64,000 nucleotides of DNA from Nemophila menziesii. Taxonomy: Eukaryota; Streptophyta; Magnoliopsida; Boraginales; Hydrophyllaceae. Positions 35,142 through 45,549 of the stretch are shown here, in pieces. The translations under genes were made by a program, and so were the position numbers. The notes under the pieces were generated by a model. That model saw nothing but the letters and a program-made list of their open reading frames with translations, searched no databases and was not told the origin of the DNA. Where the stretch lies: the NCBI GenBank assembly GCA_029959085.1, contig JARWIR010000003.1, positions 24,939,505 to 25,003,504 on the forward strand, in the 5' to 3' direction. Numbering within the stretch: the stretch's first letter is position 1; each line of letters starts with the position of its first letter.

Positions 35142-38100
35142 CGTTATCAGCACGACTTTACCAAACGAGCTAATATGATTTGAAACTCTTCATAATTTTT
35201 ATTATATTGTTATATAGAGGTAAGTAATTCTTGAGGTAAGATATATTTTTTTTATGGATCTTTTATTGTGTCATATTATATTATAATATAATTGACTATT
35301 TTATCTTCCTTTAAATTCCATTCCAAAAGGGTAAAGATTCATCAACATTCATTTACCTCTTCAAATCTAGAATTTTGAAAGAGAAGATTCAACTTGAAAT
35401 TGTGCAAATTTGCTTCAAGAAAAGCAATCACAATCATTTTTTAAAAAAATGACGAGAATAAGCAACTGAATGTTTGCTTCAATATATAAATTATGATTGC
35501 TTAAAAGCAATATGAAACTCGTCTTGTTTATGAAAGAACTTACAACTTTTGAGTTGTTTATAAAAAAAAAAAAAATTATTCAGGCCTACTTGTTACAAAA
35601 GTATGATTCATGAAAATGAGTCTAACGAAATAAATTTTCGTTCATATATTGAGCAGTATTTTTGCCATATATCTTGAATTTGAAATCAAGTGAGAAAATA
35701 AGGCTTATATGAATAAAATTGGACATGTAATCCAAATACACCACAATAAATAAATTGTGGATTGAAATTGCAAAAGCATCTATGAAAGATTATGAAATTT
35801 ATTTATCATAATCTCGTTAATTATAGACTTAAAGTCTCAATATTTCATGAAAAAATAATTTACTGAATCATGCAAATAAGTATTGAGATGAATTCTCTTA
35901 AATTCTCAAATACATCTTGATGACATGAAAAAAAAAATTCTATTATCAATTCTTTGAAATATTGAATGTTAAAATGTTTGTTTGGCATGATCTTGAAAGC
36001 CATATATGAATGTCACATATGATAGTGAAAATAATTATTTGGGAAGAAAGTAACGCATCTAAGAACGATTGTATAGAAAAAAATTACATTTCTTCAATAT
36101 TATCTCCAACGAGGGTTAAAGTCTATTCCCATGATTTGTATATTTATCATGAATCAGAAATTCATTTGATATAATGAAAAATTATACATTATATTAGTCA
36201 CTGACTTTGGAGAAATAATTACGTATTCCTGAAAAGAACACGTTATCATAAAAAAAATCGTGAACTTCCCTCATGCAAGGAGGATACTTGAATATGTTGT
36301 TTTAGACCAATCGATCATCATGTCATTTTTGTATTTGAACAAAACAAAAATCATCATGTCATAAGTGAAAAAAATTTCCTCGACAAAATTATGTGACATA
36401 ATTATTTTATGATGAATGTCAATTGGATAAATCCAATTTTAAATCAATTACGAGAGGATAAACTTATACTTCTATGAAGGATATTAAATCTTTATCGTAT
36501 CTTCTCAAAGGATAATATATGAGCAAGTCCAACTCGATTAGAATGACAAAATATCTTGAATTGAGATGTTTCATATGCTCGAGATGCACAAAAAAGTTGA
36601 TATTATTCTTTAATAAAAACTCATCAACATGACTAATCGGTCAAAACCATCACATGAAGTGATATAAGTTTGATGACCCTAATCTTTTTATAGGTTAGGC
36701 TTTTTCGTCATGTTTATCAATATAAATTTATTATCATGAATATAATCATGATTATAACCACAACCACTAATATAATATTTATCAATATTGTTTAAATCTT
36801 AAAATAAATATTGCCAGGCTATCTCCAATTTATTTGTACTATTTGAAGTCAATATATAGTCAAATTCAGGGAGAGAAATATATGATCTAGCAGAATATAT
36901 ATTTTCTTGAAATAGAAAATTGCTAAACAATTGGTTGTGAATTCGCCTAATATGACTTATCGACATACAACTTTATACATATATACAGTCATATTGAAAA
37001 AAAGTCCAACTAAAAATCATGAATACCCTCATTGGTCAAAGACCAAAAGTATCCATCGATATTTTGTTACTTGTGCAACATAAAATATAAATGTTCCACC
37101 ATTATGCACAAAGATGAGATCATGAACAAATATGAGAATTTATTTTCAATCTACAATGATTGATATGTATCTTGAGTTTTCCACTGGAAAAATATGTATA
37201 CTGAAATACTATGCATAAAATAAGATTCTCATGATAAGAGGGGAGCTGAAAATTCTTTTATAAGATGCATCTTCATCCTCGAAAATAAGTTATGAGCTCA
37301 TTGTAAAAATAAGATGCATTCATAAGTGACTAAGTCACGTATTCAGCTTGAAATGATCCTGCTCAAATTAATTTCCTTTGAAAAAAATACATTGCAATGC
37401 GTAAAGCGTGGTCGACCAGTCGGTTCCAAAATACCATAAAAATTGAGCAGCATGAGTAAGTTGGCACTTCTAAAATTATCCTACAATAATGTAGAAAACA
37501 TAACTAAAGAATAGTACTCTAAAATGAGACCGGGTACCTGAATATTTTCTTAGTATTGAGAAACTGAGATAAAAGAATCTCATTCAATTATATTACTACA
37601 GAAATATATGGAATCGAAAAACAACTTGATCATGGTCAAATAATATGTGTAACTGATCATGTAAAAGATACTAAATGAAAACGAGGATCTTGAATCGAAG
37701 TCCATTGTATAATGTCGACTAGAAATATTAATTGGCCAAATATAATAAGACACAGCCAGGCATAATCATACTCACACATTCAAGGTGAATGTATGGAGTA
37801 AATTTTTGGTGGAAAATATTTGCCTGAAAGTTTTATATAGGACTTCATGTACGTCTTATGATAAAATAAATTTACCAATATGTATCATGTGATACGAGAA
37901 AATTACATGAAAGTCTTTAAAAGACTAAAAACGCGTATACATAAATCCCGGGATATATTAGAATGATATTTGTATTACTTTTGTTGTCTTTAACAATATT
38001 TAATTGTCTTATATATTGTCATGTAATCTGCCATGTATTTGTTTTATATTTCATAAGTAGAATATGTGTTTATTTATAATTACATGCATGAATACTTATT

Positions 38101-38284
38101 ACTCTAAATTGCACATGATTGTGGATCATTCTAGTGTTATATGACGATATGACTTCATATATTGTTTAATTTAAAATTAAAGTTACTATTATAAAAATGT
38201 GTAAGATATTGAATATCGAGATTATATTCGAAATTGAAGATCATCACATATACGTTTTACATGAGAGGGAGACCAACACGTAAT

Positions 38285-38725
38285 TCACTCTTTATTTCTT
38301 CGTAAAGGTTTTTTCCCACAGGGTTATCCTGACAAAGTTTTTTACGAGGAAAATTAAAAGCGTATTGATAACGATCATGTACTCTTTTTCCTTCACTCGG
38401 TTTTTGTCCCACAGGGGTTTCCTAGTAAGGTTTTAACGAGGCATATCAATAAAAATTTGGTGGATATTCAACTCGACTTGGTCAATTTAAGTTCACAAGA
38501 AAAGCCCAAGATGCAAAATCCAAGAGGAATATCATGGCAATATAATTTATTGGTTGCACTATATAATTTTATGCAAAGATATTTCCAGTTCATGCGACAA
38601 GTCGATAATGCTAATGATCAAGATACTTTGTCCACATATATGGGAAGATGAATACGCGTTGCACTCTTTTTCCCTTGACTAGTTTTTTTCCCATTGGGTT
38701 TTACTAGCGAGGTTTTTAACGAGGC
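38285..38725 (+). repeat. Three copies of the copia 3' box
   Basis: Units near 38288, 38380 and 38663 share CTCTTTTTCCTTCACTCGG-type starts, TTTTTGTCCCACAGGGGTTT-type middles and AAGGTTTTAACGAGGCA-type ends with the four units of copia element 1. Confidence 0.75.
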
Positions 38726-38763
38726 AACATCATATGCGTATATGAATAATACACAAGGGGGAG

Positions 38764-39008
38764 TGTTATGAAATATTATATTAGTGTGTATTATTCTAGA
38801 GTAGTGGAGAGACTTTGTAACTTCTCTAATTTACTCTTTGTAACTCTCCTATTTAATCCTATATAATTGTGTAGTTAGTAGGCTAGTCCAAGGAACTTGT
38901 ATTCCCTATATAAAGGCTAGTTGATCATTGTTCCTAACACACCTTTGATTGTATAAGATGAATAAAACTCTTCCATTATCTCTATACTTTTCTTCTTGTT
39001 TTACAACA
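38764..39008 (+). repeat. 3' LTR of copia element 2, 54-bp deletion
   Basis: 245 bp. It lacks 54 bp near its 3' end relative to the 5' LTR; otherwise only about four differences were seen by eye. Confidence 0.85.
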
Positions 39009-39509
39009 ATTCTTAAGCAAAGAAATAAAAGAAAGGCCCTTTTTCTCACCCTCTCTAAACTCTCTATTAGTCACCCCTACTAAATTGCTCTCCCTTCTCT
39101 CTAGAAGTTTCTCTCTCTAGAAATCACTATTGCTCTAATGGAGTCCCTTGTTTCTTTCCCAATACATGCAACATTGGTATCCTAACTAAGTGAATCCCTA
39201 TGGCACGCTTTAATCTTTATCCTCTACAATCATTACTTGTTTTTGGAACTCCCTTTTATTTAATTTCTTAGCGTTTGTGTTTTCTTCCCTTTTTAGCCGA
39301 ACCTTTATCATCTAGCTTTAATCCCTATATTGTAACTTTGTTTCGTTCTATACATCCTCTCAAGTGTTCTCGATAAGATACAAAGCTACTCATCTTCTTG
39401 GAAACCTAAGTTTACTCTCCCTTATTTACTTTACTCTCTACTCTCTCTTTTCTTCATCTTCTCTTCTCGCTTCTAACCTTTCAGCTACCCCATCTCTCTC
39501 TCTGCAACA

Positions 39510-41295
39510 ATGGCGGATTTTCCTGTGAAAACCATGAAACTTACCCCAAAATTTCAAGATCACGAAGTATATAATCATCGAAACATGCTATTAGCTAAGA
39601 TCCTCACACCCCAAGAAATCAATCCCTACACGGTGGAAATAGCTGCTAATCGCTCCTGGGGGGCTCAGAAAACCGATGCATGTGCTCCCAGCAGAGTTTA
39701 ATACCTTCTTTTTGGCATTCGAAACTAAGGAGGATATGCTCAATACTTGGCATTTCCGCCCTTGGTCAGTGAATGGTCATATGCTAATCCTCCATGCATG
39801 GCATCCTGAGATGTCGCTAGCAGAAGCTGATTTTTCAATGGCTACCCTCTGGATCCAGCTGCTTGATCTCCCTCCGGCTTTTGTTACACCGGATAACGCT
39901 GTTAATATAAGCAAAAATCTCGACTGTACCCTTCTTGCTTACGATATAGAAGACTCCATAGAAACTAAAAAACAGTTGAGGATTCGAGTCCTATGGAAAG
40001 TGAAAAATACCTTATTATCCATTTTTAAGCTCGAAAGACCATCCCTACCAGAAGTTACGATTCGTATGAGATATGAAAAGCTCAGTAAGTTCTGCCACTA
40101 CTGTGGTATGCTCAATCATGTCACTAGTGATTGTGGTTTATTCAAGGAAGAAACTAAGCGTGTGAGAGGCATGGTCAGACTCAGATTCGGAGATTGGCTT
40201 TCAGTAGATCCAGTTAAAGGGCGAGGTGCTAAGGTCCAAATCATGGATGATCTTGATGATCCATCTAAATTGTTCACTGATAGTGGCGATTCAAGGCAGA
40301 GCTGGTCGGCGGAATACACGAGTCAACCTCGTACGAACATTGGTCCAAGTGACAGAAGAGACAAAAAAGACGCAGGGTCCTTTGGTACTGGAAAGGGAAA
40401 AGCTATTACGGGCCAAAATAAGGACTGTCCCTCTGTACCTGAACAAGGTATCGTTATGGTGCCTAACCCCCTTATTTTGGAAAATACCGATATTACCCCT
40501 ACTGCTAAGTTAGAAGATAAGGCTGAGTCAGCAAGACCCATCTCTACTCGTGGGTCCACTAAAGGCAATCAGAGGCCCACGAAGGGTAATATTGGGCCAA
40601 AAGGTTATAAAGCATCAGGCTCCAAGCGCAAAAACTATAATGCAGATGAAGAATGGACTCCATGGCCCAATAAGATTCAAGAAAATACCGGCCCAAATCC
40701 TTCGTTTGGCAAGAGATGGTCCATTCGCACTTGGTCAAAAGAAAACCCAACTAAAGGTAAGACCAGCTTCCAATGGGTTAACCCAAATCCTAAGAGCCCA
40801 AATTTGAGCGAGGGGGAAATCCCAAATAGCCCTACTATCTTTCATACCCCTAATCAGAACATCTCAAATGATAATAAAAAATCCCCATCTATCTCTCCTA
40901 CTCTACCTTCTGGTATCCCACCTCCGATTAATGAGAACCCAAATGAACCTAAATCCCCAATGGCTATCTCGCCTACAGCTACTGCTCAATCAACTATCCC
41001 TACTCCTACTATGCAAACCCCTAACCCTCATGCGAAAGAAGAGATGGTTAAACCTGGAAGTGAACCAAAGTTGGTGGACATAGCTGTTGGTATGGTTGGT
41101 CCTTCTAATTCGAAGATGAGTCAAAGCGCGAAGAAGAGAAAGATTAATCATGAAGAAATGGTAGGTTATAGTGAGGATAAAGATACGCTGGTTGAAGTTC
41201 CCCTCTTAGAGATTGCTGCGAATATCCCTCCTCTTCAAATGATAGCTCCCGTGGACGTGGGTGGTTGCGAACCGCAACCCCCACAAGATAAATGA
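39510..41295 (+). pseudogene. LINE ORF1 (DUF4283-like plus CCHC knuckle), one frameshift
   Basis: The start ATG at 39510 (MADFPVKTMKL) reads to about 39670, where one extra base in the AAAA of CAGAAAACCG shifts the frame. The protein continues from KPMHVLPAEFNTFFLAFETKE to TGA at 41293-41295, about 595 residues in all. The first third has the pattern of the DUF4283 domain of plant LINE and retroelement gag-like proteins (MLNTWHFRPWSVNGHMLILHAW). A knuckle CHYCGMLNHVTSDC (C-x2-C-x4-H-x4-C) follows near 40096-40137. The rest is a Pro/Ser/Asn-rich disordered tail. The product would bind LINE RNA. The stop overlaps the ORF2 start codon by ATGA. Confidence 0.85.
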
Positions 41296-43866
41296 TAGGG
41301 GTATTTTGGAACTGTCAAGGGACGGGGTCCCCCTTGACGGTCCAAAACCTTAGGGAGCTTATCTCTAGGGAAAAACCCCAGGTTCTTGGTCTTTCGGAGA
41401 CTAAGACTAAAAGAAAAAAGCTGCTACTACTTGCGAAGAAGCTAAAAATAAAACTTTTATGGAGTGTTGATCCTGTTGGACTTTCTGGAGGACTAGCCTT
41501 GTTTGGCATGGACAACGTTGATTGCGAGGTAACCTCTTCTGATGATAATCATATTTCTGCTTCTTTTTTGAGCCCTGGAGGCATTATTTGGTCTTTAAAT
41601 TTTATCTATACAATCCCTGATAAGGCAAACAAAGATAAGTTATGGGCCTTTATTAATTCAAAAACAAATGCGAACCCTGAGTCCCCTAACTTATTTATAG
41701 GAGATTTTAATGATATTAGACACCAACAGGAAAAAATTGGGGGTAATCCTAAAACTTTATCTGAAATGCGCACCTTCAATGACTATATTTCCCTGAATAA
41801 GCTATCTGAAATCCCTGTTAAAGGCTGTTCTTTCACCTGGATAAATAATAGAGATAATGAAGATCTTATAATTCAAAAATTGGATAGAGGTTTAGGTTCC
41901 CCTACTTGGATTAATACATTCCCTGAAGCCTGGATCCACAATGCTCCCCCTATAGGCTCGGATCATTCCCCTATGATCCTTCATCTATATGATCCCCCTG
42001 CTTCAAATATAAGAAAGAATTTAAAAATTGATCCTAATTGGCTAAAAATCCCAACTTGTAGAATTGCTATTAATACTTGCCTATCTAATTCAGTTAATTT
42101 TAGTGGTGCTCCCCATATTAAATTGGCTAAACGTTTGATTAGATGTAAAAAAAACCATTCTAAGATGGAAATAAATAAATTTGAGGAACAATGCTACTAT
42201 GATTAATCTTTTAACCAATAAACTTGAAAAGCTTATGTCCTCTAATCCTCCCCCTCTTAAACCCAATGAATCCTTGTCTGATCTTTTCTCTTCAATTTCT
42301 TCTGAAATTGAGAAATATTGGTCCTTAGAGGAGAAATTCTGGGCCACGAGATCGCGTATTAGATGGCTGAAATTGGGGGATAAAAACTCCAAATTTTTCC
42401 ATCTTTCTACAAAAATTAGGAGAGCTTCTAACCGTATTATCAGTCTTCGCAAAGAAGACAATTCATGGACAGTTGGTTTTTCTGAGTTAAAAGATCATGT
42501 TACTGAGTTTTTCAATGATCTTTATCAAGATCCTGGGCTTAGGGCTATTGACCCCATTTTGAGTCATATTCAACCCCTCATAACTGAAGAAGAGAATATT
42601 TCTCTTATGAGGCCAATTACCTTGGATGAATTGAAATTAGCTGCTTGGCAGTTACATCCCTCGAAATCTCCAGGACCTGATGGGCTCCCTGGAGCCTTTT
42701 TCCACCAACATTGGGATTTAATCAAATCAGATATCTTAGCTATCTGTAATGGGATCCTCGCTGGTTCTATCCCTTTGGATAAAATAAATGAAACTAATAT
42801 TATCCTTATCCCAAAATGTAAAAATTCCCAGAAGATAAACCAGTTTAGACCAATATCCTGCACAAACTTCCTTTATAAAATTCTGTCTAAAGTAATGGTT
42901 CTGAGACTTAGTGCTATTATCCCTAGGATTATCTCCCCATGCCAATCTGCCTTCATTAAAGGAAGGTTGATCCAAGATAACATTATAATTGTACACGAAG
43001 TCATTCACAAGCTAAAACATCTTAGAGCTAATTCCAGAAATAGCTTTTCTATCATAAAAGCTGATATCCACAAGGCTTAGATAGAGTAAGCTGGAACTTT
43101 CTTTTCTCCTTATTGGCTAAAATGGGCTTTTCTGCGAATTGGGTGTCCTTCATTAAAAATTGTGTAACTTCTGTTAGTTTTAATATTATTTTGAATGGTC
43201 ACCCTTCTAGTTCTTTCAAACCTTCTCGTGGATTGCGCCAGGGTGATCCATTATCCCCTTATTTGTTTACTATAGTCTCTAATCTACTCTCATCCCTGAT
43301 TGAAAAAGATGTCCAAAATGGATTAATTAAAGGTGTTAAATTGAGCAGAGTAAGCCCCAAAATTCATCATCTGCTTTTTGCAGATGATTCAATTTTCTTT
43401 CTTCAAAACTCTGCCACTGAAATCCACGCTTTTCGTGAGACTCTATATAGATTCTGTTTTGCCTCAGGTTTGGAAATAAATCGTAATAAGTCCTCAATCC
43501 TTCTAAGTCCTAATACTACCCCACATATGAAAATCCAACTTGAAGATGCATTTCGCATGCCTATTACTAACGACTTAGGTCTCTATTTAGGTATCCCAAC
43601 TGAGTGGGGTAATTCGAAAACTAAGGCAATGGATACTCTTGTATCTAAAATTGCTGATAAACTTAGTGGATGGAAACAATCTCTCCTATCCCTGGCAGGA
43701 AGATCAACCTTGATATCCTCGATTATTCACGCTTTCCCTACTTATTTCATGTCCATCCTAGCTATTCCTAAAGGAGTTATTAAAAAAATTAATTCGCTTA
43801 CTAGCAACTTTCTTTGGGGTAGAGAGGAACACTTAGGCATCCACTGGTTAAGTTGGAACAGAATAT
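41292..43866 (+). pseudogene. LINE ORF2 5' part: AP endonuclease and reverse transcriptase, frame-broken
   Basis: The ATG at 41292 begins MIGVFWNCQGTGSPLT. Endonuclease residues are all present: FWNCQG, SETK, FIGDFNDI, SFTWIN and GSDHSP. Around 42147-42175 an extra A in an A-run and a TAA break the frame. RT motifs follow: SKSPGPDGLPGAFF, LIPKC, FRPISCTNFLYKILSK, QSAFIKGRLIQDN and IIKADIHKA. There one base is missing in the Tyr codon of KAYDRVSW (about 43079), then WVSFI, GLRQGDPLSPYLF and the catalytic LLFADDS. The Athila-like element interrupts at 43867, after LSWNRI. It is the copy-out enzyme of the LINE, now inactive. Confidence 0.9.
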
Positions 43867-45414
43867 TGATGTCTCCCTAATTGTTCTTATTTTAGACCCT
43901 TAGGAGACATCATTTTTGGTGTTATTTTAATTAATTCGATAGACTTTTGGACTAAATATGCAATATTTCGGATTTCCCTTTTTATTTCTAGCATTTTTGA
44001 ATTATTAAACTTTTGCGCGTAATATTGGTATTTTTAGTGTAAAGTTTACAGGTTTTTAGATGTTAGCTAGGAAAGGAATCCGAAGATAAAGTCAAAGATT
44101 AAAAGATAGAGTCAAGACTTGAAGAGAAATCCCGAAGATATTATTTTTAGAGCTGAAAATCCATTTTTCCAGGCCCTTGATTGTTGTTTTCGAGGTACTT
44201 AAGAGCTGATTGAGCCGCTGACCTTTGAAGAGAAAACATTCCTTATCGAAGTACGGAACTTTAGCAACTGGAATGAGGTCAATCGGAGTTGTAACGCATC
44301 GGGAAAAGCAGTTTTAGTGAAGGCCTGTCATCAGTTACGGGATTTTGGGCTTAGAAAGTGGGCTTGGACATTTAATTAGGCTTTTATTTTCTGGTCCAAG
44401 CCCTAATCCGTTTTTCTTATTATAAAAGGAGGTCTGGACTTCTATTTTTCAGATAATTCATTCTTTACAATTAAAAACACCAGAGAGAAGCAACAGAAGG
44501 AAGGAAGAAGAAGCTGCTAGAGCTGGAGTGGGTCTATAGCTCCGTTCTCAGTCATTCCAATTCCGAAAATTAGGTTTCTTTTATCTTTTAATTGTAATCA
44601 ATTATGAATTCCATTTATTTTAATTTAGTTTTTCTTTTTAATATGAGCTAAACAATTCATAGTGCTTGAGAACGCATAATGGGTTAATCCCAATTTGATT
44701 TCATTCTATACATTTGAATTTGGGATATTTATTATTTAAATCAAATTGGGTAAATTGTATTTTTCTTTAATTTGCATTTTAATTACTATTATTGACGTAA
44801 TTAACCAATGATAGGATTTAGTATCTAGGCTATTCCAATTAGTGGCGATTGGATCACCTTGACGGGGGGTTTAGGTACCGAACTAGTTAATGAATGTAGG
44901 TTAGAAATTATTGACTCTGACGAGCTTAATTAAACCTATGGCCTATTGGGTAATGAACATTTTAACACTTGAGAGTGGACTATAATCGCCCTGACGGGGT
45001 TTGTAGCATTTGATAGTTGCTCCTTAGTCCACCCTGACGGGGGTAAGGAGATTATAGAATCCCGACCAATACCAATTTACAAATTTGTCCCTTAAACAAT
45101 GTATGAAATGAATGATAGTTAGGAAAACCCTTGTGTCTCTCAAGTACTACTTGCTCATACTTGCGTTTTAGCTTTTTACTTGCATTATTATTTTGTCTTT
45201 CATTTATTTAGTAATAAATCACAAAACCAAAACAAACAATTTATCCTCTTTTATTTTCATAAGTGCATCAATCACTATTTGCATAGACATTGTGATCAAC
45301 CATCCGTCCTTGGAACGAATCTGATTATCAGAATTACTACTTGGGACAACCGTACACTTGCGGTTGTGGTTCGATTATTATTTGCATTTATTTAGAACAC
45401 ACAAAGGACCACCA
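43867..45414 (+). repeat. 5' LTR of Athila-like element 2
   Basis: TGATGTCTCCCTAATTG...GGACCACCA, 1548 bp. A TATAAAAG box is at 44421-44428, so transcription probably starts near 44450. CCCTGACGGGG-type motifs are at 44857, 44915, 44989 and 45032. Confidence 0.93.
44421..44428 (+). promoter_or_regulatory. LTR TATA box
   Basis: TATAAAAG followed by GAGG in the 5' LTR; the same box is at 61732-61739 in element 3 and in the 3' LTR of element 2. Confidence 0.65.
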
Positions 45415-45420
45415 AGTTTT

Positions 45421-45438
45421 TGGCGCCGCTGCCGGGGA
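45421..45438 (+). promoter_or_regulatory. Primer-binding site (tRNA-Asp type), element 2
   Basis: TGGCGCCGCTGCCGGGGA, 7 bases after the LTR end, identical to that of elements 1 and 3. Confidence 0.88.
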
Positions 45439-45549
45439 CGGTAGCGTGTGACCACGGTGTTTATCCTTTAGTGATAAGTGCATTTATTTTATTTTATCAG
45501 TTTTACGCTTTTTGTTTGTTAGCTTTTTCAGGTTTTTTAGGTTTGGTGT

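Larger units (their letters stand above)
34843..39008 (+). mobile_element. Decayed Ty1/copia element 2 nested in the LINE 5' UTR, TSD ATTCT
   Basis: The LTRs begin TGTTATGAAATATT and end CAACA. The host ATTCT is duplicated at 34838-34842 and 39009-39013. No long ORF remains, but pol traces are legible: KRGRPVGSK (37410-37440, the integrase-RT linker of copia) and DLESKS...CR...NWPK (37690-37740, the start of the RT region). The polypurine tract CAAGGGGGAG directly precedes the 3' LTR. The shared 3' box and post-LTR sequence link it to copia element 1. Confidence 0.88.

Noticed and set aside
45180..45395. A 71-codon frame repeated in three LTRs (45180, 52824, 62491)
   Set aside because: Conserved only because the LTRs are near-identical; the older LTR subfamily does not keep it.
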